From the NCBI GenBank assembly GCA_019279435.1, contig JAAALK010000086.1, forward strand, positions 1,488,001 through 1,552,000: DNA of 64,000 nucleotides, written 5' to 3'. Shown piece by piece: positions 9,228-20,356 of the stretch. Position 1 is the first letter of the stretch. Every line of letters starts with the position of its first letter. The DNA is from Zizania palustris (lineage: Eukaryota; Streptophyta; Magnoliopsida; Poales; Poaceae). The translations under genes and the position numbers were made by a program. A model generated the notes under the pieces. The model did not search any database and was not told the origin of the DNA. It was given only the letters and a program-made list of their open reading frames with translations.

Positions 9228-12200
9228 TGTAACACCCCAAATTTTCAGAGAAAATAAAAATACTATTTATTATATTTTCTGGAAATGATTCACTTTGAAA
9301 TACCATTAATACCCTTATAGGCTTAAATGAACTAGAACCTAAATGAAATATTCAAACCAGAGGCTAGAAAATTTTGTATATGATCCCAAGGCCAAGATAT
9401 ATTTTTGAGAATTTTTACAAATTTTTATCACCCTTGGAGGAAACCCAAACATTTTAAATCAATTTCAGCAATTAAATTTATTCAAAAAAGTATTTAAACA
9501 ATAATGAGCCCCCTCCCCCTCTTCTCCCTCCAACAGTCGGCCCAGCCCACTCCCTCCCCGCGCCCCGCACTGACAGACGGGCCTCATTAGTCAGTGACCC
9601 CCTCCCTCTGCGCGCGCACGCCAGACGCCTCGGCCCCACCTGTCGGTCGCGTCCCGTTGCCTCGCCCTCACCCCGCTCCCGCTGACCGGTGGCCCCCGCC
9701 TGTCAGATCCGTCGTTCCCGTGAGATCCGCCCCCAAATCCCCCCCTCGCTGGCCGGATCCCTAACTGGCCTCGGATCCACTGCCCCCGACCCCCTCCCCC
9801 GAATTAAGCCCGGCATTCAAACCCCCGTGCCCCGCCGACCGTTTCCCCTTTATTCCACGCGTCGTCGTCCCGGATCAAGTGCGCGCATGCATGGAAGGAG
9901 CTCGCCGGCGTTGATGGGAGGTTTTACTCTCGGTCTCCCCCGATTGCGCCCCCTCTACCCCCGTCGGTGCCCCTATTTAAACCCTACGCCTCCACCGCGT
10001 CCAGCCCGGACGTCCCTTCGCACTTAGGTTGAACAGAACGCCCGCGACACCCGTTTTAACGCCACACCACCGCCCCTACTCCAGTCACCGCTCGCCGTCG
10101 CCGAAGTCCCCATCTGTCCTCGATGACCGCACCGCTGTGACCGCAGGTGCCACCCCGACCTCGGCCACCACTCCATCACCGATGAACCCCGCCGGAACCC
10201 CACCACCGACGAGGACCTGAACATCTTCGATGCCCCCGCTCGTCGCCGGCCACGCTCCGACGACCTTTCGCCTCGCCAACGGTACCCTCGTGTTCCCCGT
10301 AGTCCCCTCTTTCTGTTTTAGCCCTTAGGATCCATCGACGTCGCTCGCCGTGGCCCCTAGCCCGCTCGCCGTCGCTGGAGAAGACGACCGGCGCGGGTAA
10401 AATACCTGTCCCATGTCGGATTCGATCACGACCGTGCGATTGCGATCAGATGGTGTAGGTTATACCGCGTGGCCGATTTAATCGGATCCGTTGGATCTCA
10501 GCGAAGGGGTACGTCTTAATCATGTGCGTCCATTTTCTCTTAAAACCCCCGCCTCGCCCGTGGCCACCCGATCGCGATCGAACGACGATCTGCGATCCGG
10601 CGCATGCGCACAGTGCGCGGGTTCACGGTGGATTCGGTTCACCGTAGAGCGATGCCTATTTTGGGTTTAATTTAAATTCCAGAAATAGTTTTAAACTTCT
10701 AAAATTCATATCTTGCTCATTTTAACTCCAAAATTAACCATTTCAATTCCAGAAAATTCATAATTTTATTCTCTACATGTTTGCACAATAAAAATAGTAG
10801 GTTAATTTTGAGTGTTTTATGTTTATTTAATAAAGTATTCAAATGAACTTTAGGATAAACTCAAAATGTGTCCATTTCAACTTTAGGAAAATTTATCTTT
10901 TATTCTCTCCATATTTGTGTAATAGAAACAATAGGTTTACCCTTAACTTTTATTTATTAATTAGTTGGAAGGTTGATACACATTAGAATACATTTTTATT
11001 CCTTTTTATAAAGTCCTTAACTCACTCAAAAATTCATTTTTAAAAACATTCCTATAACAATTTCAGAAGCTTAATAACTTTATTTTCCTTGATTCAACCC
11101 AATCCAAACTTATATGCATGTTATGTGATTTTTGGATTGTTTAATTAAATGTTACGTTTATTTCATTCATATCGAGAAGACTACGACGCCGTAGAGGAGC
11201 CGGAATACTTCCCGGAAGTCCCTCCCTCACCTTTTGCTGACCAAGGCAAGTCACCAAACCAAACTTTTGAGCATATTGAACCTAGTTTTTGTTAAACTAT
11301 CGCTAAAACACATAGGTTATACATGCATTAGTCAAATGAAAGCCCTACTTTATATTTATTTAGATCCCCGACCTTGAAGCGCAAACCCAAGCCATGCTAT
11401 CTAGCCTAAACTCTTTGTCACCATATTATTAGTATTATTAGCTAGTGTCCAATGTATCGACACAATCGCTATAAGTTAAAATGAGTCGTAGTAATTTGGT
11501 TCTACTATATGATCCCCGTTTATCTTATCCTTGGAATGCTATTGGTGATAGAGTTATGGTTGAGAATGTATGCATGGTGGGTTCCGGGTGCAAGCTAGGG
11601 CATTGTCGGTAGCACCCGGGGCACTATAAGGACCGGTCTGGGGGATCCGTTGCAATACACTTCCATACTAACCACAAGTCTAGTGGTATGTCCTAACTAA
11701 GGTATGGAGTGTTCCAATCCGAGGCACCACTTGGAGATGGGTCAAGCAGCACCTGCAGGTGGCTTGTACCGACGTGGCGCAAAAGAGGGTGCGACGTTAG
11801 CTGGGATGCGTCTCGGCGCGCCGGCGAAACCTAGAGCGGGTGATTATCGCTTGTAGCATTTCATGCTGAGGTTTTGGCACGAGTTCTCGTGGTATGGGTC
11901 ATCTCGTTACACTTTGGTGTTTGGGATGAGTGCGTGCCCTATGGGTACAGTGGTACACATTTGATCAGAGTCTTAAATCTTTTCGAAAAGCCGAGCCCAT
12001 GATCAAGGGCGGGTTGCGTGACATCCCACGGTTAGTTTACTTTTACAAGTGTGTATGATGAATTGACATGTAAGTACTGTTGAGCGAGGAGGTAAAACAT
12101 ACTCCTCGAGTTAGATGGCACTACATTGTTCATGTTTAATATTCTGCATGATTAAACTTGACTACACTAAATGCAATAACTGCAAAATGTACTTTTCCGC

Positions 12201-12543
12201 ACTTTTAGCCATTATCCTTCCTTTGTTATTATCTTGCATTACTATTGCATTTGCGGTGGCTTATTGAGTACTTTCGTACTCATACCCGTTGGACAAACAC
12301 TTCAGAGGTTGCTTACTATGAGGAGGATGGTCTAGAGTAGTGACCCAGTCAAGAAGAAGATCCTGAAGAGGGCGTTCGTCATGCTTTTCAATGTTTATTT
12401 TATTTATACTCTTATGTAATTATGTGGTCTGCGTACCACGAATGATTGTCGTATGTACGTTGTCGCATGATGAACCTCTTGTATTATTGTTTTTCTTTGG
12501 AAATTCAATAATGTTCCAATTTGGTATATATCGGGGCGTCACA
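9228..12543 (+). mobile_element. solo LTR of a Tekay-like gypsy element (3,316 bp)
   Basis: Starts TGTAACACCCCAAATTTTCA and ends TCGGGGCGTCACA, the same termini as the LTRs of full element C (37971 and 46514). Flanks are GCGGA (9223-9227) and GCGAA (12544-12548), a 5-bp TSD with one mismatch. No internal domain. It holds about 369 bp (11246-11614) absent from both LTRs of element C, so it represents a longer subfamily. A TATTTAAACCC box (about 9974) is conserved in the sister LTRs. ORFs inside it are GC-rich chance frames. It splits the antisense gene of the Tat-like element. Confidence 0.92.
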
Positions 12544-12548
12544 GCGAA

Positions 12549-12991
12549 GATCTTTGCGGCACTCCACAAGGCTTCCTGCCAACCAAAAACTTACCAAGGC
12601 ACCAGAGGAGAGAAGATGGCGATTGCCTTCGGCAGCATTAACTTCAGGCTTCGAGACGAGTACCAGACCCAGTTTCCAGCGAAGGCCATCAACGCTAGAT
12701 GGTATACGGACTAGATCCTTCGCTGGTTTTATGCCGAAGTAGGAGCGGACAGCGCTCTAGCTAGACCCCTCGAAGACATTTTTTACTAGAGAGAAGCAGA
12801 GGTTCATCCGGACCCTGGACAGCTCGAAGCTTGCCTCAACCTGTTACAAGCAATAAGTCGCCGCATGAGCATGCGGGACTTAGCGGAGGAGTTCATCGGG
12901 CTCCAAATTCCGCCTCTAATGGCCAACTGGCCTATTAACTTCGAAGAGAATCCGGAGGGCGGACTCCAAGAGATCTCTTCAAGTGCTGCAG
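12549..12991 (+). pseudogene. antisense gene, exon 1 continued
   Basis: Resumes the frame cut at 9227: AKIFAALHKASCQPKTYQ, then EKMAIAFGSINFRLRDEYQ and FPAKAINARWYTD, a TAG stop at 12712-12714, then in-frame ILRWFYAEVGADSALARP. This matches the second half of the Transposase_28-like pattern (basic/aromatic core, then W.Y.). Further on, RRMSMRDLAEEFIGLQIPPL and NWPINFEENPEGG form the C-terminal part of the domain. It ends at 12991 in GCAG just before a GTAACC donor. Confidence 0.6.
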
Positions 12992-13075
12992 GTAACCTCA
13001 GAAACTCTACAAAATGTTTTATATGCAATAATTTCATAAAAACTGATTTAACTGAGATAAAATCTTATCTTTCAG
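12992..13075 (+). other. intron of the antisense gene (84 bp)
   Basis: GTAACC donor after GCAG and TTATCTTTCAG acceptor with an upstream pyrimidine-rich, U-rich tract. AT-rich compared with the flanking exons. The length is typical of short plant introns. Confidence 0.6.
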
Positions 13076-13754
13076 CTCCACGTGCCACCTTGACTTCAGA
13101 GCAAGTTGTACGGGCTTCGGATAAGATCCTCGGAGCTCCTACGCTCGCTGAGAAGGAATGGAGGGTGAAGCTGGTGGGCACCTGGGAGCGGTTCAACCGA
13201 GTATGGAGTGTACTCAGAGTTGAAGCTCCTTCTCTTCTGGACTAGAGCACGTCCGAGCCCGGTCCCAAGAAGAGGAAAGCTGAAGCGGGGACCTCGGCGC
13301 TGACCAAGACACCTGTGAAGAAGTTGGCCCGAAAGCCGAAGTTCGTGGCTCCTTCCAAATCCCCTACTTCGTCTTCGGAGTCATCTGAAGATGAAGGACA
13401 CATAGAAATACGGAGGGAGTTCGAAACCCTCATTACCGGGGATGAAGGGGGTACAAACGGAGGTTGAAGTCTCCGTCGAGGGTGACGCGGCGACTATGCC
13501 TGTTGCAAGGGACAACCTCGAGCAGGCAGAGACACAAAATGTCCTATCTGACCAAGAAGCCCCTGCTGCAGGAGAAGGCGGAGTCAGGACGACAAATGAT
13601 CAAGTCTCGGCTCCGGACGAAGTAATAGCTGCGGTTGTTGGAGAAGTTTTAGCAGCTAATCATTCGGTTTCCAGCTCTGAGTCTGAAGAAGACTTCGAAG
13701 AGGCGTTCGAGCCTCCGAGCAGTCTCGTGCTCATCCGAGGGAAGAACGTCGAAG
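13076..13754 (+). pseudogene. antisense gene, middle exon
   Basis: Reads LTSEQVVRASDKILGAPTLAEKEWRVKLVG, then TAG at 13243-13245, then an acidic/basic low-complexity region (PKKRKAE, a nuclear-localisation-like run, then SSSESSEDEGHIEI). A frame change at about 13440 leads into a long acidic segment ending SSESEEDFEEAFEPPS. A KKRK motif and Ser/Glu-rich linker fit a nuclear or chromatin-binding protein, but that is inference. The exon ends with GAAG at 13754, before GTAAAC. Confidence 0.5.
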
Positions 13755-13835
13755 GTAAACCTCATTAGAGTACCTTTCCTTTCTTTTCGTGTCCTGCAAA
13801 ATTTATGCAATATATAATACCTTTGGCCTTTACAG
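13755..13835 (+). other. intron of the antisense gene (81 bp)
   Basis: GTAAAC donor after GTCGAAG; acceptor CCTTTACAG. The flanking exons join in frame across it (Val-Glu then Gly-Ser-Thr-Pro), which supports the splice. Confidence 0.6.
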
Positions 13836-13854
13836 GATCAACCCCAATGGAGAT
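13836..13854 (+). pseudogene. antisense gene, short exon piece before the copia insertion
   Basis: GATCAACCCCAATGGAGAT codes for the residues after the splice (S-T-P-M-E). It is cut by the copia insertion with TSD GAGAT, and the frame resumes at 24784. Confidence 0.6.
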
Positions 13855-15671
13855 TGTAGGACCGAAAGTAACGACCAGAGGAGGGGTTGAATGGACGCCT
13901 AAAAATTCTTACGAAACAAAAGCTTAAACCCAACACCCTACGCACCTCGACAGACAAACAACAGTAGCAAAGCAGATCACAAGAACTAAAGATGTCTAGC
14001 CTAAAAATGACCGTTGTTCTAATTAAAATGATATTTAAAAATTAAAATAAACTAAATAAAATAACTGCAGTGAATAAAAATGGGTACTAGAAATATTCAA
14101 TGGCGTAAGCAAAACACCTAAATAAATCAATAACAATTCGGACTGCAGTCTAAAAAAATATAATACTAATCAACCGAATAAAACATGGATCATCCAGAAA
14201 TTAATTGAGAAATAAAATTAAAATATTGCATGTAAATCAAAAAAAAATACTGCAACTAATACCCTTTTTTATACGAGCAGATTAAAATTATTTAAATAAA
14301 TAATATGAGAGTACTAATAAAATCTAGCAGATAAACGAAATAACTACTAAATAACTAACAGATCTGTATTTTAATTAAAGATAGATAATTATTACTTGAT
14401 CTAACTGGAAAATAGGAGATCAAACACTAACCTGCATCTGTCGTGGCTTCCTGTTGCGGTAAACAAACCTGCTCACACGCCGGTGACTACTACCGATGAT
14501 GAATCGCCGCTTGATGTTGTGCTGCTGCTGCCGAGAAAAGGTGTGCCTGCTGCATGCACTGTGCACAGACTACCACATGCGCTGCTGCGAAATAAGTCGT
14601 GCCGCAGCTCGCCTCGTGCTGCGTGCCAAAAACAAATGCGCTCGCTGCTTCTTCTAGCCATGTTGTGAAGCACATAGCCGTCGGCGCATGCAAGCAGTGC
14701 TGGCTGCCGCGCTAGCTGACTGCACAGTGATTTTGCCTCGAGTCCAGGCGTCTCACGTCTCCACGCGTGATGATGACTCGGCTAGCTGCCGTGTGCGCTA
14801 GGGGCTAGAAGCTACGGCTGGAGCTTCCTTGCCCCTGTGCATTGAAAGCAATCGACTGCCTTGGATTCTGTGCGACGTGTTGCACGCTGATAGACTTGAC
14901 GCCCGACTGTCGTGTGTGCCTGCCCCTACGTGCCGTGAAAAAGCACCGCCAGCCTGTGGGCTGCCGTGCCGCACTGCGCAGGCTGCAGTGGCGCCTTGGC
15001 TACCGCGCGCCTTGGCTGCCCGCGCCTGTTGCTCTGCTTCGGCCGTGCTAGAGACAAGGAACACACGGAGAAAAAAAATTTGACGACGACGACGGAAAAA
15101 TATTCAGATCCGAAAAATTTGCAGCTAAAACCGAATTCGTGGACTGTAGATTAATTCTGAAAAAGCAGTCAACCCTAACCCTAGGGGGTTGGGGCCTATT
15201 TATAGGCAACCCACTAATACATGGAAAAGACTAATTTACCCCTAGGGTAAATTACAGTGACTCAAAAATAAAATTCGAAATTACTAAAATACTCTTAGAA
15301 TATTCAACTGACTCGAATAACAAATATTTTGGACTTAAATACTGAATATTAAAATCCTAAATAGAGATAATCATCGACTGTGAGTTTTGCGCCGAAACTA
15401 ACAAAGCGTCCACCGTCTTCGCACCGGGTACCCGGATTGGGCCGACCCGATTCCGCGGCTTCCTCAGCCCGGCAATCGCTCCTAGCCCATGTACTCGGAT
15501 TGGGCCAGCCTGACTCCGCGGCTCCTCTTCCCGGCTGTCGCTCGCTTCCCGTGTACCTGAGTCACACGCGCCCCAGACACGACAGGTCTTCATGTCTCTT
15601 CTTTGACTTCCGTTGACAATCACTCATCACATCTGGAGCATAAGACCCATGCTCTTCAACATGGTTCCTCA
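13855..15671 (-). repeat. 3' LTR of the SIRE-like copia (1,817 bp)
   Basis: Minus strand starts TGAGGAACCATGTTGAAG and ends CGGTCCTACA. Contains a minus-strand TATAAATA (15197-15204). Closely matches 23034-24778. Confidence 0.93.
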
Positions 15672-15684
15672 ATCTCCCCCTTGG
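15672..15684 (-). other. polypurine tract
   Basis: Minus strand CCAAGGGGGAGAT lies directly upstream of the 3' LTR start, the usual SIRE-type PPT. Confidence 0.8.
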
Positions 15685-17041
15685 TGAGTGCATTGTCAAC
15701 ACCCTTCTTCAGAACCTACAAAACATGTGGAAACACGGAAAAAAAACAAAAACAAAAAATAGAAAGAAGAAAATAAAGGTTTAACCCTAATGAGTAAAAG
15801 CCAAACAAAAGCAAGAAAACGGTTATTGTGGTTAACCAAAAATAAAGACTCAGAAACAAGTGCAATCTCAGAACTACCAACAAGGATATCTAAATAGTAA
15901 AGGCAAAGACTGAAAAACTTCCCCTGAAATAAATCCCAGAGAAAGCCAAAAAATTTCTCCTAAACTCCAAAAATTCCTCCCCCTTGTTGACAATTGAACT
16001 CATCAAGTGAGACTAAATGCACTCTAAAGAAACATAGACACAATCCCCCCTGAAATGCGCCCCCTGGAAATATGCCATGAATGCAAATGGGGTGTAGGTG
16101 GAGTGTAAAAAGCATGCTTCTTCGATATGATTAACTGCAATTACCACATCTAACAGGTATATCAAAAGATATACTGTCTAAGATACATGACATGATCAGT
16201 GCAACAGATGATATCTAAAGAGAGTCATTAGCACGCATTTTTCGATTTTTGCAAACAAAAACATCACCACATTTTCTAGTTGACAAGCAAAGTAAAGCAT
16301 GAGATGCAGAGGCTAACTAATATCTACCAAGATAAGCATTGTCCAGAACAAAGTGCTTCAGCAAACTTGTTATCCTTTTTAAATTTTTAGACTTTTTCTT
16401 TTTCCTTTTTTTATTTATGCCAGGGGTTATTTGCATGTCAACCTTATGCTAACCGACCAAGTCAAGTCTAAGCCAGAACTGGACCATCAGAAACTTAAGA
16501 CATTGGTCTTGGCATACATTACATCGTTCTAGTTCATACTAAAGTGCTATGGTAAGCAGTCCAGAACAATGCAATGCGACAAAGCAAACCCACCTGAATC
16601 TTTTCAAATTATGCATAGAAAGGCACATATTTTTCATTTTTTCTGATTTTTATCATTTTTATAGCACATTTCCATGTTAAAGCATAAAGATGTCCAAATT
16701 GCATATCTGCATCTAAGTAAGGAACTAGCTACCAGGCATGTAAAAGATAGCAAAAACACTCAGCCTACACATGCTAGTTACCAGAAGCAATGGTGATCAT
16801 TTTTCAGTTTTAAAGCATAAAAAGTCATGCATATGACAGATATCAGACATATCATGTGAATTGAAGCAAAGCATGATCATCGACAAGCAATCAAAAACAT
16901 GTACCAGCTAGAATAAGTAAAGCAGATCAATCATATAACAGAAGCAAGCTCAAAATGTGATATGTGAATATGCATGATATGAACACACACAAAAAGACTC
17001 AAGAAAAGAGTAAAGAAGAAAGAAAACCGACTCAACATATC
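15685..17041 (-). other. non-coding region between RNase H and 3' LTR
   Basis: About 1.36 kb, AT-rich, no ORF of note on either strand. Some SIRE relatives carry an envelope-like ORF here; I see none. Confidence 0.6.
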
Positions 17042-18145
17042 CTAAAAAGGATACACAACACCCAAATCCCCTCGCAAACGCTCAAAAGTAGACTGATCTA
17101 GGGGTTTGGTGAAAATTTCAGCCAACTGATGATGGGTATCAACATGAACAAGGTCAATGACACCTTTCTCATATTGATCCCTCAGAAAATGAAAGCGCAC
17201 ATCAATGTGTTTGGTTTTTGAATGGAGACAAGGGTTTTTCCCTACACTAATCGCACTGGTGCTGTCACAAAACAGAGGAACTCTGGTAGGAAAGAACAAC
17301 CCAAAGTCTCGCAATGTGGAAATCATCCAAACCAACTGTGAGCAACAGATGGTAGCAGCTACATACTCAGCCTCAGTGGTAGAAATCGTAACTCCAGATT
17401 GCTTTCGAGAAGACCAAGAGACAAGAGAAGAACCAAGAAACTAGCAAGTACCGGAAGTCGACTTGCGATCCAACCAGCACCCACCAAAATCAGCATCGGA
17501 AAAAACAGATAAATCAAGAGACTATGATGTAGAATAGTAAAGACCTAGATCAGGAGCATAAGTAAGATACCTGAAAATACGCTTGACAGCCTGCCGGTGA
17601 GATGCACGTGGCGAAGACTAAAAACGCGCGCACACACCCACGACAAACTGAATGTCCGGTCTCATCGCAGACAAGTATAGCAGTGATCCGATCATCCCTC
17701 GATACTCTCTCTCGTTGACCTTGACGCCATTCTCGTCCTTGTCCAGACCGCTAGATGTACCCATTGGGGTTATCTGAGGCTTCAACTCTCCACCAAAGTC
17801 AAACTTCTTCAGCATGTCCCATGTGTACTTACCCTGATGGATGAAAATGCCGTCCTTGGTCTGCTTGATTTGGAGCCCTAAGAAGTACTTGAGTTCACTC
17901 ATGAGACTCATCTCAAACTTGTTGTGCATCTGCTCAGAAAACTTGGACACAAGCTCATTAGTAGAACCACAAAAAATAATATCGTTCACGTAAATCTGAG
18001 CAACCAATAAGTCTGAACCAACTCTAAGCAAGAAAAGAGTTTTGTCCACATAACCCATCACAAAACCGTTCCGCAACAAAAACTGCTTTAGGCGATCATA
18101 CCAAGCCCTGGGGGCTTGCTTCAGACCATATAAAGCCTTCTGCAA
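17042..18145 (-). pseudogene. pol: copia pol: RT C-terminal half and RNase H
   Basis: KALYGLKQAPRAWYDRL opens the conserved RT block near 18130. The active-site loop, normally YVDD, reads IYVNDIIFCG near 17985, so the second-last catalytic Asp is lost. SELKYFLGLQ, YRGMIGSLLYL and RPDIQFVVGVCARF follow, then a TAG (about 17618). Further on in the same frame, RNase H shows FCDSTSAISVGKNP, HSKTKHIDVRFHFLRD and HQLAEIFTKPLD (17335-17042). The ORF is joined to the upstream RT part by a frameshift near 18180. Confidence 0.88.
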
Positions 18146-18179
18146 CTTGAAAACATGTCGAGGAAACTTAGGGTTCTCA

Positions 18180-18765
18180 AAACCGGGGGCTGCTTAACAT
18201 AGATCTCCTCCTCTGTATACACGTTCAGAAAAGCACTCTTGACATCCATTTGAAAAAGCTTAAAACCTTTAGAAGCAGTAAAAGCCAAAAGAATATGAAT
18301 AGACTCAAGACGAGCAATAGGGGCGAAGGTCTCCTCAAAATCAATACCTTCTTTCTGGCAAACACCCTATGCCACTAGTCGAGCTTTGTTGTGCACCACA
18401 ACCCCATCTTCACCTTGTTTGTTCTTAAACACCCACTTGGTGCCTATGGTGTTGCATCTAGGTGGCAGCTCAACTAGTATCCAAACCCGATTGCGAACAA
18501 AATTTTCGAGCTCTTCTTGCATGACATTTATCCAATTTGAATCAGAAAGAGCATGAGAAATGTCTCTGGGCTCAAAAGTAGCAACAAATGCAGACTCAAC
18601 AAACATAGCCAGAGAACCAACTGAAGAATGTAAGGATCTCTCAGTAAGATCACCGATGATGAGCTCTGAGGGGTGATCACGTTGAACTACTCGGGATCCT
18701 AGGTGATATGAAGTCACCTCGCCAGAGTCAGCAACTGGCACCTCAGGACTCGGCTGAGAAGTCAT
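18180..18765 (-). pseudogene. pol: copia pol: RT N-terminal part
   Basis: Ser/Glu-rich linker, then DISHALSDSNWINVMQEEL, RVWILVELP, TKWVFKNKQGEDG and ARLVA, followed by TAG at the position of a usual Gln (about 18367). Downstream, on the same strand, come RT-block residues IDFEETFAPIARLESI, FQMDVKSAFLNV and QPPGFENPKF. Catalytic Asp in QMDVKSAFL is present. Frameshift near 18180. Confidence 0.82.
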
Positions 18766-20288
18766 CTCACCGGAGTCAGCAACTGGTGCCTCTAGACTTG
18801 GCTGAGGAGGCTCGATCGAAGGAGAAGGAGTGATCAGAGGTCCGTCCTCATCCTTAGTCGAGGTCTCAGAAGGTGTGGAGTCTGCAGGTTGTGCAGGGGG
18901 CCTACCCTCATCATCAGAAGGAGTGTCATCATCTTCCTCAAAGATGGACTCTCCAAGCTCATCATCTCCAGAAAGCTCAAAAGAAGGAGTCAGCGAAGGC
19001 TTAGACTCATCAAAATAAACCTAACAAGTCTCGACAAGCAGCTGAGAATCTAGGTTCCAAACACGAAAGCCTCGAGAGTGCAAAGCATAACCAATAAATA
19101 CTACATCCCAGCAACGAGACTCAAACTTGTCCAAATGCCCTCACTTCTTGAGCACAAAGCACTTGCATCCAAACGCTCGCAAGTGACTCACCTTGGGCTG
19201 TTTGCCAAACCGCAACTCATATGACATCTTATCTAAGTAAGCTCTAAGAAAAATGCGGTTAGCTAGATAGCAAGCTGTGTTCATGGCTTTAGCCCAAAAG
19301 CGCCTAGGAGTCCTATGCTCATCAAGCATCATCCTGGCTATCTCCACTAGCGTGCGGTTCTTTCGTTCCACAACGCCATTCTGTGGGGGAGTGTAAGGGG
19401 CAGATAACTGATGATCAAGACCCTGATCACTACAGAAGCTGACGAACTGAGAGTTCTTAAACTCAGAGCTATTGTCCGCATGAATTGCTCGCATCCGACC
19501 ATTGTTCTCATTTTTCAGCTTCAAAATTAGGTCATGAACATACTGAAAAGACTCATCCTTAGACTCTAGAAAGTAAACCCACGAGAATCGAGAAAAATCG
19601 TCAACTATCACAAGGGCGCACCACTTCCCACCGACTGAGCGTACTCGGGCTGGACCTACTGTATCCATGTGTAACAGCTCTCCTGGGTACGAAGTCATCA
19701 CCTGAGTCACAGGTGCGTGAGAAGCGTCAACCATTTTCCCATGACAACAAGGATGGCAAACTATATCCTTCTCCATCTTAAGCTTAGGCAATCCTCGGAT
19801 AAGGTCCATAGAACTCAATCTGACCAGCAGATCAAAGCTCAAATGGCCTAATCTCCTGTGCCACTTTCAGAGCTCAGAGGAGGATCCAGCCATCAGACAG
19901 CGAGAAGGGCCAGAAGAACTAGAGAAGTCAATACGAAAAACCTTATCAAAAGGTAAGATCCGACAAACTAAAGATCATGTAGAATCAACAACAGAAGAGA
20001 TACCCTTCTTAAAGCGAACCTCTAAACCATCCTCAAGAAGTTGCAACACAGAAATTAAATTAAAATTCAAGTTTCCAACTAAAGCAACATTCTTCAAAGA
20101 GAAATAATCAGAAATATGAATCGACCCAATACCTTGTACCTTCCCTTGACCACTGTTCCCGAAAGTAATGTATTCCTTGGAGCTCGGGGAGAGAGGCTGG
20201 AGAACCATCCGTGGTGTCCCGTCATGTGACGAGGACATCCTAAATCCATGATCCACACGTCCTCCAGTCCTCGATCATGCAAGATCAA
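18766..20288 (-). pseudogene. pol: copia pol: protease and integrase
   Basis: Protease: WIMDLGCPRHMTG (about 20250), where the usual DSGC has become DLGC. GAG-pre-integrase at about 19850: CHPCCHGKM. Integrase D,D,E: HMDTVGPARV, IHADNSSEFK and VVERKNRTL (19842-19141). It ends FGCKCFVLKK then a TGA. A long Ser/Asp/Glu-rich linker (19020-18780) includes an imperfect repeat of VADSGE. The frames at 20256 and 19842 agree. A shift of one base separates this from gag near 20300. Confidence 0.85.
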
Positions 20289-20356
20289 TGGTCATGAGTG
20301 GGAGCAAACGGTCCAACACCAGGTTTAGCAAAGGTGCTAAACCAGTGTCAAGCCAT

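Noticed and set aside
9689..10279. Overlapping ORFs on both strands around 9.7-10.3 kb (and their copies near 38.4-39.0 and 47.4-47.6 kb)
   Set aside because: GC-rich 5' part of Tekay-like LTRs; no conserved frame between copies.
14473..15083. Cys/Ala-rich ORFs at 14.5-15.1 kb and 23.6-24.1 kb
   Set aside because: Lie in the LTRs of the copia element; frames are not kept between the two LTRs.
15380..15616. Small ORFs with repeated PDSAA text (15.4 kb, 24.5 kb, 48.0 kb)
   Set aside because: LTR sequence repeated in three SIRE-type LTRs, not coding.
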